A stretch of DNA of 42,782 nt from Bacteroidales bacterium (lineage in GTDB: Bacteria > Bacteroidota > Bacteroidia > Bacteroidales > P3): contig JAGCLZ010000005.1 in the NCBI GenBank assembly GCA_017646685.1, forward strand, positions 1-42,782. Reading direction: 5' to 3'. Under the pieces are notes generated by a model, which ran no database searches, had not been told where the DNA came from, and saw only the letters and a list, made by a program, of their open reading frames with translations. Shown one piece after another: positions 24,282 to 33,283 of the stretch. Position 1 is the first letter of the stretch; every line of letters starts with the position of its first letter. The translations under genes and the position numbers were made by a program.

Positions 24282-25457
24282 CTAATTATTTTTCATCCAA
24301 TTGTAGAATATTTCACAAGCTTTCCCGTCTTCTTTCAATCCCCAAATATTATCTCTAAATCTAATTGTTTCTTTGTTATAATTATCTATATTGAATTCAG
24401 TAATATTTTTTACTAAGTCATCAATGTTATTTGCTAAAGGAAATGGTAATTCATTTAAATTCCAATAGAAACCTCTATCGTATTCATCTTTATCAATAGC
24501 ATAAATGAAACAAGGCTTACCTAATATTACAAAATCAAACATAGCACTGGTATAGTCCGAAACCATAATATCTGCAGCAAACATAAAATTTGTTATATCA
24601 GGTTCTTGAGTTATATTATATACATTGTTAAAGTTTGTGATTGAACTAATATCTTCAATGTTTGACATGTTAGGATGAAGTCTAACGAGAACTTTCACCT
24701 TTGAATTTAATACTTTCTCAAATGTTGGGATTATTTTATTCCAATTTATTTTGTAGTATTTCAAATTTCTATTGTTCCTAAAAGTAGGAGCATATAAAAT
24801 AATTTTATCATTTTGAGAAAAACCCATAGACTTGCGAATATTTACATAAGATTCTTTTTTTCTTTTTTCATCATAATAGATGCAGTTTCTTGGAATACAA
24901 TTTTCTAAAATATCTCCTTTATACCAAAATGAGTTTCTTAGTTGATTGGTAAACATCTTACTATTTGAAAGCATCAAATCACACATTAAAGAGTCTTCTT
25001 TTGCTCTTTTTACATATCTCTTTCCTAATTGTTCGGCTGCATCACTTTCTATTTTTTTTAGTCTAATTGAACTATGCCATGTCATGATATATTTTTGACC
25101 TTTCTTCTTTTTGAACATAGAGTCCATTCTATTGTTACGTGAATTTCTTATCACAAATTTTGAGGTATACATAGCAATAAAATAATCTAATGAATATTTT
25201 AAAACCACCCTAATTCTTTTATCCATATTTTTTGGAACAAATCCTTTCTCAAATGCCCAATAAATTTCATATTCGTCAGAATGATTTGTTAATAGGTATT
25301 CTGTTATAGCTCTAGGATTGCACGCATATTTTCTAGAGCCAAAAGAACTCATAAATATTCTTTTTTTATTAATTGGATATATGCTACGAATAATCATTGC
25401 TTCTGTATATAGAAACAATCTTTTTATTCTATTAAGTTGGTGTTTTATAGAAATCAT
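24282..25457 (-). CDS. CDP-glycerol glycerophosphotransferase family protein (TagB/TagF-like)
   Basis: The 391-residue protein matches the Glyphos_transf family: ILYAPTFRNNRNLKYYKINW, VKVLVRLHPNMS (RxHP nucleotide region), MFAADIMVSDYTSAMFDFVILGKPCFIY (the hallmark D-Y-S/T-S-x-x-x-D-F), and DRGFYWNLNELPFP. Family enzymes move glycerol-3-phosphate (or ribitol-phosphate) from CDP-glycerol onto wall teichoic acid primers in Gram-positives. The adjacent CDP-glycerol synthase gene (17 bases upstream) makes the donor, so glycerol-phosphate substitution of this Gram-negative polysaccharide is likely. Confidence 0.88.
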   Translation of the reverse strand: MISIKHQLNRIKRLFLYTEAMIIRSIYPINKKRIFMSSFGSRKYACNPRAITEYLLTNHSDEYEIYWAFEKGFVPKNMDKRIRVVLKYSLDYFIAMYTSKFVIRNSRNNRMDSMFKKKKGQKYIMTWHSSIRLKKIESDAAEQLGKRYVKRAKEDSLMCDLMLSNSKMFTNQLRNSFWYKGDILENCIPRNCIYYDEKRKKESYVNIRKSMGFSQNDKIILYAPTFRNNRNLKYYKINWNKIIPTFEKVLNSKVKVLVRLHPNMSNIEDISSITNFNNVYNITQEPDITNFMFAADIMVSDYTSAMFDFVILGKPCFIYAIDKDEYDRGFYWNLNELPFPLANNIDDLVKNITEFNIDNYNKETIRFRDNIWGLKEDGKACEIFYNWMKNN

Positions 25458-25474
25458 ATTTTTTATATTTTAGT

Positions 25475-25882
25475 CTATTTTGTAATTTTCTCTCTCAAAA
25501 TTGTAGATGATATTCCATCTGTGTGTTCTAAATAGATAATCTCTACACCAATTGATTTAAATTCTTCTTCAAATTTATTCCAAACTTCGGTTCCTTTCCA
25601 ATCAGAACCTACAAACATTTTGTTGAATTTATATCTCTCCCAGGCAGCAAATTTGTTTTTATCACATTGTGGAACTACTTTGTCTACATATCTAATTGCT
25701 TCTATAATTTTTACTCTATCTTCAAAAGGGATTATTGGAGTTTTGTTTTTATCTTTTTGTACCAAGTCGTCGGTGCTTACGCCCACTATCAAAAAATCGC
25801 ATAGTTCTTTCGCTCTGCGAAGAATATTGAGATGTCCGATATGAAACATATCATAAACACCTGTTGTATATCCTATTATCAT
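25475..25882 (-). CDS. tagD: Glycerol-3-phosphate cytidylyltransferase (TagD-like)
   Basis: Makes CDP-glycerol from CTP and glycerol-3-phosphate. The 135-residue protein starts GYTTGVYDMFHIGHLNIL with the HIGH nucleotidyltransferase motif (residues 14-17), and continues with VGVSTDDLVQKDKNKTPIIPFEDR, IRYVDKVVP, KMFVGSDWKG and a C-terminal EHTDGISSTILREKI, the RTxGISTT-like motif of the family. TagD of Bacillus is 129 residues, so length is normal. It is 17 bases upstream of its presumed partner glycerophosphotransferase and 13 bases downstream of the flippase. Confidence 0.9.
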   Translation of the reverse strand: MIIGYTTGVYDMFHIGHLNILRRAKELCDFLIVGVSTDDLVQKDKNKTPIIPFEDRVKIIEAIRYVDKVVPQCDKNKFAAWERYKFNKMFVGSDWKGTEVWNKFEEEFKSIGVEIIYLEHTDGISSTILREKITK

Positions 25883-25895
25883 GGTGATGGATAAT

Positions 25896-27440
25896 TTATA
25901 ATTTTAATTTCTGTTTTAACTGGCTGTAAATATTAGTCACTAGCACCTTTTCATTAGCATCTAAACCTAATATATATATACTTATTCCTATTGAAAATAA
26001 ACCTAAAATAGATACTATTAAAAATCTCATCATTCCGTATGGAAGTAAATAATGAATACATATAGGAATTGTCATTCCAATAAAAGCAATCTTTAATAAT
26101 GGGAATATTACATTTTTTATGTATATATTGAAAGAAAATTCAGGAACAATGAATTTCACTATTATTAAAGCTATTATTTGACGAATGATATCCATAATTA
26201 ATATTACAAACAATGCCAATTCAGGAACTTTCATAAAAAGCATAGATACATAAACTACAATAACACTAATTAAACTGATACTACCTCCAGCTAGCTGATA
26301 TTTTTTCATCATACCGGAAGCATGAACAAGTCCTGAAATAGCTGAATTTAGATTGTTCAAAAATGAATTTACTACTATTATAACGATAAATGATGCGGTA
26401 TATGTAGGAATATTTTTATCTCCTAACCAAATGAGAAGGATATAATCTATTTCCAATATTATAGGTAATGCCATTAGTAACAACACAAAGCAACTTAGTT
26501 TACTTATTGTATATGTCAAATTCAATGATCTAGTTATATTGCCTTGTGAATATGATTGAATAAGTTGCGGACGAACAGGAATAGTTATATTCGAAACAAA
26601 ACTTTGTAATCCTGAATTTACTTGATTGGCCACACCACGTGCAGCATTAACTATCGGACCAAAAAAGAAATTTAAAACCAAGTTTACCCCTAAGTCCTTA
26701 AACATGTGTCCCAATGTGCCAAACATATTCCATCCGGAAAATGAGAGCATATTTTTAAAAAGAGATTTGTAGAAAATTGGTCTTATATGAATTTCTTTAA
26801 ATTTGATTTTGGCATAGATAATATATGCTAAAAGTGATATAAAAGCGATAAGAGTTATTATTGTCCCATACAAAATCAAGTAATCTGTATCAAAAAGAGG
26901 AATCATAAATATACATCCCAATTTCACAAATACATCAAATACACTTATTATAGCATAAAAATCCATACGTTCATGAGCCAAAACCGAAGCAGTATATGGA
27001 ACTTGTAATATATGTAATAAAAATGTGATTAATGATAATTGAAAAACCCATTCGGCTGCAAACATTCTTTCTTCAGGTATTACCATTTTATTATGCAAAT
27101 ACCACATTCCAAAAACTTCAGTAGGTATTATTATGACAATTGCAAGAATAACTTGAATTAATAGTGCCATATTGTAAACTTTGTTTGCCCCTTCTATTCC
27201 GTTTTTTCCGAGCTCATAATTGAAAAAACGTTGAATTCCGTTAGATAAAGAAGAATTAAGGAATCCAAACATTGTAACAAAACCTGCTACAATATTATAT
27301 ATTCCGTAGTCTTCTACACCTAATACATTTAAAATAATACGCGAAGTATATAGCGTTATTAACAATACTACAATCATCCGAATAGTCATAAAAAGACTAT
27401 TCTTAGCTATTCGTTTACTATTATCAGATTGGGTATACAT
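25896..27440 (-). CDS. Oligosaccharide flippase (Wzx/MOP family)
   Basis: The 514-residue membrane protein has about 14 spans and the N-terminal signature of Bacteroidota Wzx proteins: SKRIAKNSLFMTIRMIVVLLITLYTSRIILNVLGVEDYGIYNIVAGF. It should flip the lipid-linked repeat unit to the periplasm for polymerisation. It is the most upstream gene of the tightly spaced set flippase-TagD-TagB-EpsG-GT2 (gaps 13, 17, 6 and 11 bases), so the operon promoter should be in the 326-base stretch upstream, where I see no good consensus. Confidence 0.9.
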   Translation of the reverse strand: MYTQSDNSKRIAKNSLFMTIRMIVVLLITLYTSRIILNVLGVEDYGIYNIVAGFVTMFGFLNSSLSNGIQRFFNYELGKNGIEGANKVYNMALLIQVILAIVIIIPTEVFGMWYLHNKMVIPEERMFAAEWVFQLSLITFLLHILQVPYTASVLAHERMDFYAIISVFDVFVKLGCIFMIPLFDTDYLILYGTIITLIAFISLLAYIIYAKIKFKEIHIRPIFYKSLFKNMLSFSGWNMFGTLGHMFKDLGVNLVLNFFFGPIVNAARGVANQVNSGLQSFVSNITIPVRPQLIQSYSQGNITRSLNLTYTISKLSCFVLLLMALPIILEIDYILLIWLGDKNIPTYTASFIVIIVVNSFLNNLNSAISGLVHASGMMKKYQLAGGSISLISVIVVYVSMLFMKVPELALFVILIMDIIRQIIALIIVKFIVPEFSFNIYIKNVIFPLLKIAFIGMTIPICIHYLLPYGMMRFLIVSILGLFSIGISIYILGLDANEKVLVTNIYSQLKQKLKL

Positions 27441-27766
27441 ATTAGTAGTATATGATGTTTTAAAACTGATAGGATGATATCAGCTTTTTGGGGAGTTGGT
27501 GAAATAAATGATATAACCAAATAGGTCGTTAGAGATAGTAAATAGGCATAACTAATGTATATACAATAATTTATAATAAATAATTTCTAATAAGACTCAT
27601 TAGAAAAATCAAAGTCTAATATGTTGTATAATAATATATAATATAAATCGAAGTTTCAAAAACTCCTAGGGATTGATTTTGGTTTTGTATGAATGGATGT
27701 ATTGAATTGTGGTTAGGAATTTTATGTGCTTCTAAAAGAGAGATGAACTATAGTATAAAAACAAAT
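27441..27766. other. Gene-free AT-rich interval between flippase and KAP NTPase genes
   Basis: A 326-bp stretch between two leftward genes. It contains GTTTTAAAAC, a 10-bp palindrome near 27454, and AT-only runs such as AATATATAATATAA near 27640. No coding frame, RNA gene or clean TAnnTTTG promoter is visible on the minus strand. Confidence 0.5.
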
Positions 27767-30277
27767 TTATTCGTTGCTAAAACATTTTATGGAATATTCT
27801 TTCAGTTTTAAATTATATTGACTTCCAAAATATTTTTTCATTTCCCATTTCCTATGTTTTTCTTCATAATAATAGTATTCATGTTCTTCTTGCAGACTTT
27901 CGAAAAGAGGAGGGTCTTCTTTAAAGAGATTGTGATAGATTTTTTTGTATTCTTTAATTGATGGTTTTTGTTTTTTGGAAGAAAAATGCTCAATAACTAT
28001 ATCAAAAGCACATTGTTCATATTTATTGTTAAAATCATCAGGTGTATGTTCTTCTTCAAAAAGACAACAATTCATAAATAATTCTGACAATATTCCATTA
28101 TTCGGGAAAATGGATAGTGCTGTCAAATCCGGATTATTCTTTAAATAATCGGTAATTATTCTTTTAAGATACTCATTAATTTTATTATTATTGATAAGTA
28201 AATTTCCGTAAGTGTTATGCTCTTCTGTATCGTAGACTTTATTATTATTATAAAACACTGTAGTTTGATAGAATGTATTCAATATAAAACTGATAGTAGA
28301 TAAATTTTCATTGTTATTAATTTTCTTATCAAACCATTCACAAATATAACTTTTGCATACATCGCTATTTTTGAAATGAATGTTGAAAAATATTTCTTTT
28401 ATTTTTTCCGAAATATCGTTTCCATATAAACATAAATTCAAGCATATTTCTACATATAACTTTAATTGAAAGTATTCCAATGCATCAATCTTTGTATCTT
28501 CTAATCTTGATATAATAGAATGTATACTTTTTTTATTCTTATCCCATTGTTTTACAACTTCTTCGGAAGTTTTTTTATTACTCAATGCTTCATATAATTC
28601 TGATGGTGAAATCTTATATGGAGGTATGCAGAAGCTAAAATAACTACTAAAATTTTCTATATATGATATACTCCTAATTTGAACATCAATATGCAAACCA
28701 AACATCATTTCCAATATTTTAGGTGTGTATTCTTTCCATATAATTTCCCTTTTGTATTTTTTACCCTCGTCATCAGATGAATAATTTTCCGATATTCCAT
28801 AACGTAGAAAAAAACGGTTTTTATCTATGTAAAGGAGTGTCTCAGGAAAGTATGCTAATATGTCATAAATTTTCTTGTCATAGAATTTTAATACTTCCAA
28901 CCAAAATAAATCCAATATCTTGTAATCTTGTTTTTTCTTATTGAAACAAAAATCTAGATTAAGAATAAAACCTCTCGAAAATCTTTTTATTTTTCTATAG
29001 CTGTTTAGTACTTTCAATAATAATATTCTTTTATCAGTATCGATTTTGGTAAATAATTGGTTCGTAAAATTATTATATGGAATATACCATTCTATTTCAT
29101 TTTTCAAATATTCCCACATTTCATAATTCTCTTTCGTAGGCATTTGAATATCTATGGGGAATATTTTTTCGAGATACGATTCTGCATTCTGAATGTTTTT
29201 TTCATTAAGAATAGTTGTTACATATTTTCTATCATATGCCACTAAATAAATTGTATTACATAAATCTCCTGTATTCCTAATAAGACGTAATACTTCAAAT
29301 ACTTCTTCTTGCTCCAGTCTATCAATATCATCAATTATTATTATAACTGGGGTTTTAAACTTTGAAATTTCCTTTGAAATTTTTTCCTTTTGATCATATA
29401 AGCTAATAATTCTAGGGAATAACTGTACTTTAATAGAACTACTTAATGAAACTGAAAGATTTTTAGCATAATCTCTAATAGAAGAAGACAAAGTGCTGCG
29501 GTATGGAGACAATTCCTTTTGCAGTGTTGCAAAAAAATCACTTGTTACTTTTTCCGGAGATTTACACATCCACGGATTAAAATGAACTATCTTTATTTCA
29601 TTATTTTCTTCTTTAGCAGTTTCCTCCAACAAATTTAAAAAAGTAGTTTTGCCGGTACCCCATTCTCCAGTAATTCCTACTGCAAAAGAACTATTTGAAA
29701 TATCAGTTTTAAATAATTTGTTTATAATAACTTGTGCATATTCTCGTTGCGTGTCTGAGATTTTGACATTACATAAATTGTCATATTTATCATAATCTAT
29801 CGAAAAACCTTTTTTATTGTCTTTTTGTTTCTCTTTTGGTTTTAAACATGCTATTTTTAGAATCTTTGATAACAATAAAATTGAAATTAAAGATAATAAT
29901 ATAGTAATGTAAATACGAAAATCAAAACTACTTATAATACAGATATATTCAAAATTACTATACCAAAGAAAACGAAAACCAAATATAACTAAAAGAGGAC
30001 GATATAATCTTATAGAGACATCTTTCCAAATAATTTTGCTCCAATATACACATACTATAAGCAGAGAGAAACATATAAATAAATTTAATGGAATATTTCC
30101 ATTCATTAGATTATATATACACTCAAAAATAGGATACGAAAAAATATCACTATGATATGTAAAAAATCTTGGTGTAATAAACATTAGTAACAAGATAAAA
30201 AATATAACAACCTTATCCTCTAGTTTTATATTCTTAATCCACTCACAGATTTTCTTTATATTATCAATAACTTTCAT
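27767..30277 (-). CDS. KAP family P-loop NTPase with N-terminal membrane domain
   Basis: The 836-residue protein begins with four or five hydrophobic spans (about residues 22-38, 62-82, 92-107, 110-140), followed by the KAP NTPase core: Walker A GEWGTGKT (204-211), HFNPW (232-236), and Walker B VIIIIDDIDRLEQEEV (from 311) followed by VLRLIRNTG and YLVAYDR. KAP proteins are membrane-anchored STAND-like ATPases; bacterial ones include F-plasmid PifA, which aborts phage T7 growth. The last 450 residues are helical and unrecognised, likely a sensor or effector region. The gene is visibly poorer in GC than the rest of the window and rich in Asn/Lys/Ile codons, suggesting recent acquisition. A defence role is inference. 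Confidence 0.85.
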   Translation of the reverse strand: MKVIDNIKKICEWIKNIKLEDKVVIFFILLLMFITPRFFTYHSDIFSYPIFECIYNLMNGNIPLNLFICFSLLIVCVYWSKIIWKDVSIRLYRPLLVIFGFRFLWYSNFEYICIISSFDFRIYITILLSLISILLLSKILKIACLKPKEKQKDNKKGFSIDYDKYDNLCNVKISDTQREYAQVIINKLFKTDISNSSFAVGITGEWGTGKTTFLNLLEETAKEENNEIKIVHFNPWMCKSPEKVTSDFFATLQKELSPYRSTLSSSIRDYAKNLSVSLSSSIKVQLFPRIISLYDQKEKISKEISKFKTPVIIIIDDIDRLEQEEVFEVLRLIRNTGDLCNTIYLVAYDRKYVTTILNEKNIQNAESYLEKIFPIDIQMPTKENYEMWEYLKNEIEWYIPYNNFTNQLFTKIDTDKRILLLKVLNSYRKIKRFSRGFILNLDFCFNKKKQDYKILDLFWLEVLKFYDKKIYDILAYFPETLLYIDKNRFFLRYGISENYSSDDEGKKYKREIIWKEYTPKILEMMFGLHIDVQIRSISYIENFSSYFSFCIPPYKISPSELYEALSNKKTSEEVVKQWDKNKKSIHSIISRLEDTKIDALEYFQLKLYVEICLNLCLYGNDISEKIKEIFFNIHFKNSDVCKSYICEWFDKKINNNENLSTISFILNTFYQTTVFYNNNKVYDTEEHNTYGNLLINNNKINEYLKRIITDYLKNNPDLTALSIFPNNGILSELFMNCCLFEEEHTPDDFNNKYEQCAFDIVIEHFSSKKQKPSIKEYKKIYHNLFKEDPPLFESLQEEHEYYYYEEKHRKWEMKKYFGSQYNLKLKEYSIKCFSNE

Positions 30278-30314
30278 GCCTATTCTCTTTTTCGCGATCT
30301 TAGGGTAAACTCTA

Positions 30315-30638
30315 TTAGAGATTTGGCACTCGCGAGTGCCAAATCTCTATATCCTTAAAATACAGATAAAACTGACGATAATCTCTAAGTCTGCGAACAG
30401 AATATGTGTTGCCATAAACTGGGGTCAGTTCTGCTGCAAGATTTTTTAATAATGCCTTGCCATATTCCGCACGTGAAGCTCCTCCTTGTTCTTCTTCCAC
30501 AATACGTTTGCCTACCAACCAATATGATTGAATCATCAGTGTATTAATAGAACTGTATGCTTGTTTTCTTGCTTGCTCAATAATATGCTTTATATCGGTA
30601 ATAAAATCTACACTATTGTATATCTTCATCTCTTTCAA
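30315..30638 (-). pseudogene. Truncated DUF1016 (PDDEXK/YhcG-type) nuclease gene
   Basis: The 107 codons match only the N-terminal DUF1016_N half: IIEQARKQAYSSINTLMIQSYWLVGKRIVEEEQGG, YGKALLKNLAAELTP, YSVRRLRDYRQFYLYFKDIEIWHSRVPNL. Intact members are about 330-370 residues and continue after this point (typically with a TWTHF-like segment) into a PD-(D/E)XK nuclease domain. Here two stop codons (TAA, TAG) follow at once, so the catalytic half is lost. The break coincides with the edge of a perfect 34-bp palindrome. Remaining protein might still be made but would lack the nuclease. It is 112 bases downstream of ugd and 37 bases upstream of the KAP gene, same strand. Confidence 0.8.
30316..30349. 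repeat. Perfect 34-bp palindrome at the DUF1016 break point
   Basis: The 17-base half TAGAGATTTGGCACTCG (30316-30332) is followed without loop by its exact reverse complement (30333-30349). It codes the end of the truncated DUF1016 frame and includes part of the stop codon. Its size is unusual for coding DNA. Confidence 0.95.
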
Positions 30639-30750
30639 AAGTTATCCTTGTATTTAGCAATCTTTTTAATGTTCTAAAGTTTGCAAAATTACAACTTTTC
30701 TGCGATATAGGCAAATGTTTTTTTTGTTTTGTAAATTATTCTCTAACTTG

Positions 30751-31989
30751 TCAATCTCTTTTAAAAATATCTCTGGTATAAACTTTTTCTATTACATCAT
30801 CAAGGCAGGTATCGTAGCGGTTGGCAATGATGGCTTGGCTTTGTTTCTTAAACTCTTCGATGTCGTTTACTATCTTGCTACCAAAGAAAGTGCTTCCATG
30901 TTCCAAAGTTGGTTCGTATATTATTATTGTAGCACCTTTGGCTTTCACTCGTTTCATCACACCTTGTATGGAACTTTGACGGAAGTTATCGGAGTTGGAT
31001 TTCATCGTCAAACGATAAACACCAATGACACATTGTTTTTCCTCTTGTGGATTAAAATCACCACGGTTAAAATAGTCATAGTAGCCTGCCTTTTTCAGTA
31101 CTTGGTCAGCGATAAAATCCTTGCGTGTGCGGTTGCTTTCCACTATGGCACTCATCATATTTTGTGGCACATCGGCATAGTTAGCAAGCAGTTGCTTGGT
31201 ATCTTTGGGTAGGCAGTAACCACCGTAGCCAAAACTTGGATTATTATAGTGTGTACCAATACGCGGATCGAGGCATACACCTTCTATTATCTGTTGGGTG
31301 TTCAAGTCTTTAAGTTCAGCGTAGGTATCCAATTCGTTAAAGTAGCTTACACGCAATGCTAGATAGGTGTTGGCAAACAATTTCACTGCCTCTGCTTCGG
31401 TGCTGCCCATGTATAGGATAGGTACATTTTGGTCTATTGCTCCTTGTTTGATAAGAGTGGCAAACTGTTTGGCTTTGGCTTCCAATTCTTTGTCGTCTTG
31501 GTCATATCCCACTATTATTCTGGAAGGATACAGATTGTCGTACAAGGCTTTGCTTTCACGCAAAAACTCGGGTGCAAATATTATGTTTCGGGTATTGAAC
31601 TTTTGGCGAACACTTTCGGTATATCCCACCGGTATAGTGCTCTTTATTACCATTATGGCGGTAGTATTTACTTGCAATACTTTTGATATAACGTCTTCTA
31701 CTGCCGAGGTGTCGAAGAAATTCTTTTGAGTGTCGTAGTTGGTAGGAGCACCTATCACCACAAAATCAGCATCTTTGTAGCCATTCTCCCAATCCAAGGT
31801 AGCATGTAGGCTCAAAGATTTGTTAGCCAAATATTCTTCGATATAATCGTCTTGGATAGGCGATTTTTTGTTGTTAATAAGTTCAACACGTTCGGCTACT
31901 ATATCCACCGAAGTTACATCGTTATGTTGTGCCAGCAATGTGGCTATCGACAGGCCTACATATCCTGTTCCTGCTACTGATATTTTCAT
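30751..31989 (-). CDS. ugd: UDP-glucose 6-dehydrogenase
   Basis: Oxidises UDP-glucose to UDP-glucuronate with two NAD+, supplying uronic acids for surface polysaccharides. The 412-residue protein has the Rossmann start [41 protein letters not shown], and the catalytic [17 protein letters not shown] with nucleophile Cys259. The short form of the family (about 390-410 residues) is normal in bacteria. It lies upstream of the accessory genes and points toward the polysaccharide locus, for which it probably provides a precursor. A long untranslated region precedes it. Confidence 0.95.
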   Translation of the reverse strand: MKISVAGTGYVGLSIATLLAQHNDVTSVDIVAERVELINNKKSPIQDDYIEEYLANKSLSLHATLDWENGYKDADFVVIGAPTNYDTQKNFFDTSAVEDVISKVLQVNTTAIMVIKSTIPVGYTESVRQKFNTRNIIFAPEFLRESKALYDNLYPSRIIVGYDQDDKELEAKAKQFATLIKQGAIDQNVPILYMGSTEAEAVKLFANTYLALRVSYFNELDTYAELKDLNTQQIIEGVCLDPRIGTHYNNPSFGYGGYCLPKDTKQLLANYADVPQNMMSAIVESNRTRKDFIADQVLKKAGYYDYFNRGDFNPQEEKQCVIGVYRLTMKSNSDNFRQSSIQGVMKRVKAKGATIIIYEPTLEHGSTFFGSKIVNDIEEFKKQSQAIIANRYDTCLDDVIEKVYTRDIFKRD

Positions 31990-32311
31990 GTTTATTCAAT
32001 TAAGCTATTCAATAAATAATGCCTTTGAGAAAAAGAAGTACTCTGTGATTGCATATTTAGCATATAATCTGCAAGTTGCATGAGAAAATTGTAAAAAGAA
32101 TACTTTGTTGATTAATACGCCGAAGGCACGGTCAGTAACATTATCTATCTTCTGACCAACTAAATAATTTGTGCTAAATTTACGTCGTGCGAATAATAAA
32201 AATAGACGTAAATTTGAATTGCAAAAGTAAATAACCATCTTTTAATCTGAGATTTGAATAGATTATCAAAGAATATTTATCGTTTATTGGAAAATTTTAA
32301 ATGTAATAGAT
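31990..32311. other. Divergent gene-free interval between ugd and the tyrosine recombinase
   Basis: This 322-bp stretch holds an exact 11-bp inverted repeat (AAATTTACGTC at 32176-32186, GACGTAAATTT at 32205-32215, 18-base loop) and two -7-like boxes: TACTTTTG on the minus strand (32229-32222) toward ugd and TAAATTTG on the plus strand (32209-32216) toward the recombinase. Neither has a good -33 element. No frame here looks coding. Confidence 0.5.
32176..32215. repeat. 11-bp inverted repeat in the ugd/recombinase divergent region
   Basis: Exact arms 32176-32186 and 32205-32215. The right arm overlaps a plus-strand TAAATTTG -7-like box, so binding of a regulator or a recombinase here could affect rightward transcription. 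The function is not known. Confidence 0.55.
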
Positions 32312-33283
32312 ATGCAAAGGAACAATAACCTACAATACTATGCAGAAATGCCTGCACTAAAGCAAGGAAAAACTGGAAAACGAATCCAAATATCGGTCCA
32401 AAAACTTGTAGAACAGAGACAAGTAAAAATCAAAAGTCACACAAAAGATGTGGATTTATCACTACTAAAGCATTTGAAAGATTTTTCAGGTAAAAATATT
32501 AATGTTAGAGAAATTGATATGGATTTTTGTTACCGATTTGCTCAATATCTCACAAATGGGGTTTGTATTAAACCAAGTAGTGCAAAAACTTATATGCAGA
32601 AACTTCATGCTATTTTGCAGGAAGCTGTGGTAATGAGATATATAGACTATAATCCTATGCCACAAATAAGCAAGCTTATTCCCAAAATACCGAATAAGGA
32701 AAAGGATTATCTAAGTACCGAAGAACTAGAGATGTTACGAAAAACTGAATGTCCACATCTTATCACTAAGTTTGCATTTCTTTTCTCGTGTTATACAGGC
32801 TTGCGAATTTCTGATATTGAAACATTGAAATGGTCTGATATTCAGAAGAAAAATAATTTATATATGCTTGTAAAAACCCAGGTTAAAACATCTACAGAAG
32901 TACGCATACCACTTGGCAAACAAGCATTGGAAATTCTTGGTATTGTTCGAGATAAAAAACTGTCAAAAGGTGAAAACATATTTATAATGTATTCACGTAC
33001 TACCATTGCAGCCGACCTTAAGGCATGGGCAAAGAGCGCCGGTATAGATAAGCATATTACATTCCATGTATCGAGAATTAGTTTTGTTACTCTATCTATT
33101 GCTGCTGGAATAAATATATATGTTGTTTCCAAATTATGCGGACATAGTAATGTGAAAACAACACAAATATATGCTAGAATGATAGATCGAACCTATATTG
33201 ATGCAATTGCCTTGTTTGAAAACATTTTTGAACAGAAGGGAAAAACTGTCAGAAAAGTACAGAAATTTAATCTTCTATTGTAA
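32312..33283 (+). CDS. Short tyrosine recombinase (phage-integrase family)
   Basis: The 323-residue protein has the SAM-like core-binding domain (about 45-120) and the catalytic domain with Arg165 (YTGLRISD), a Lys near 192, His252-x-x-Arg255 (HVSRIS; most family members have HxxRH), His278 (LCGHSNVKTT) and nucleophile Tyr287 (QIYARM). All catalytic positions are present, so it should be active. It lacks the N-terminal arm-type domain of Bacteroidota integrases of about 400 residues. Such short recombinases in this phylum often invert promoters of surface polysaccharide or protein genes; no inverted-repeat pair that would prove this was found nearby. No phage or conjugation genes accompany it. 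Confidence 0.9.
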   Translation: MQRNNNLQYYAEMPALKQGKTGKRIQISVQKLVEQRQVKIKSHTKDVDLSLLKHLKDFSGKNINVREIDMDFCYRFAQYLTNGVCIKPSSAKTYMQKLHAILQEAVVMRYIDYNPMPQISKLIPKIPNKEKDYLSTEELEMLRKTECPHLITKFAFLFSCYTGLRISDIETLKWSDIQKKNNLYMLVKTQVKTSTEVRIPLGKQALEILGIVRDKKLSKGENIFIMYSRTTIAADLKAWAKSAGIDKHITFHVSRISFVTLSIAAGINIYVVSKLCGHSNVKTTQIYARMIDRTYIDAIALFENIFEQKGKTVRKVQKFNLLL

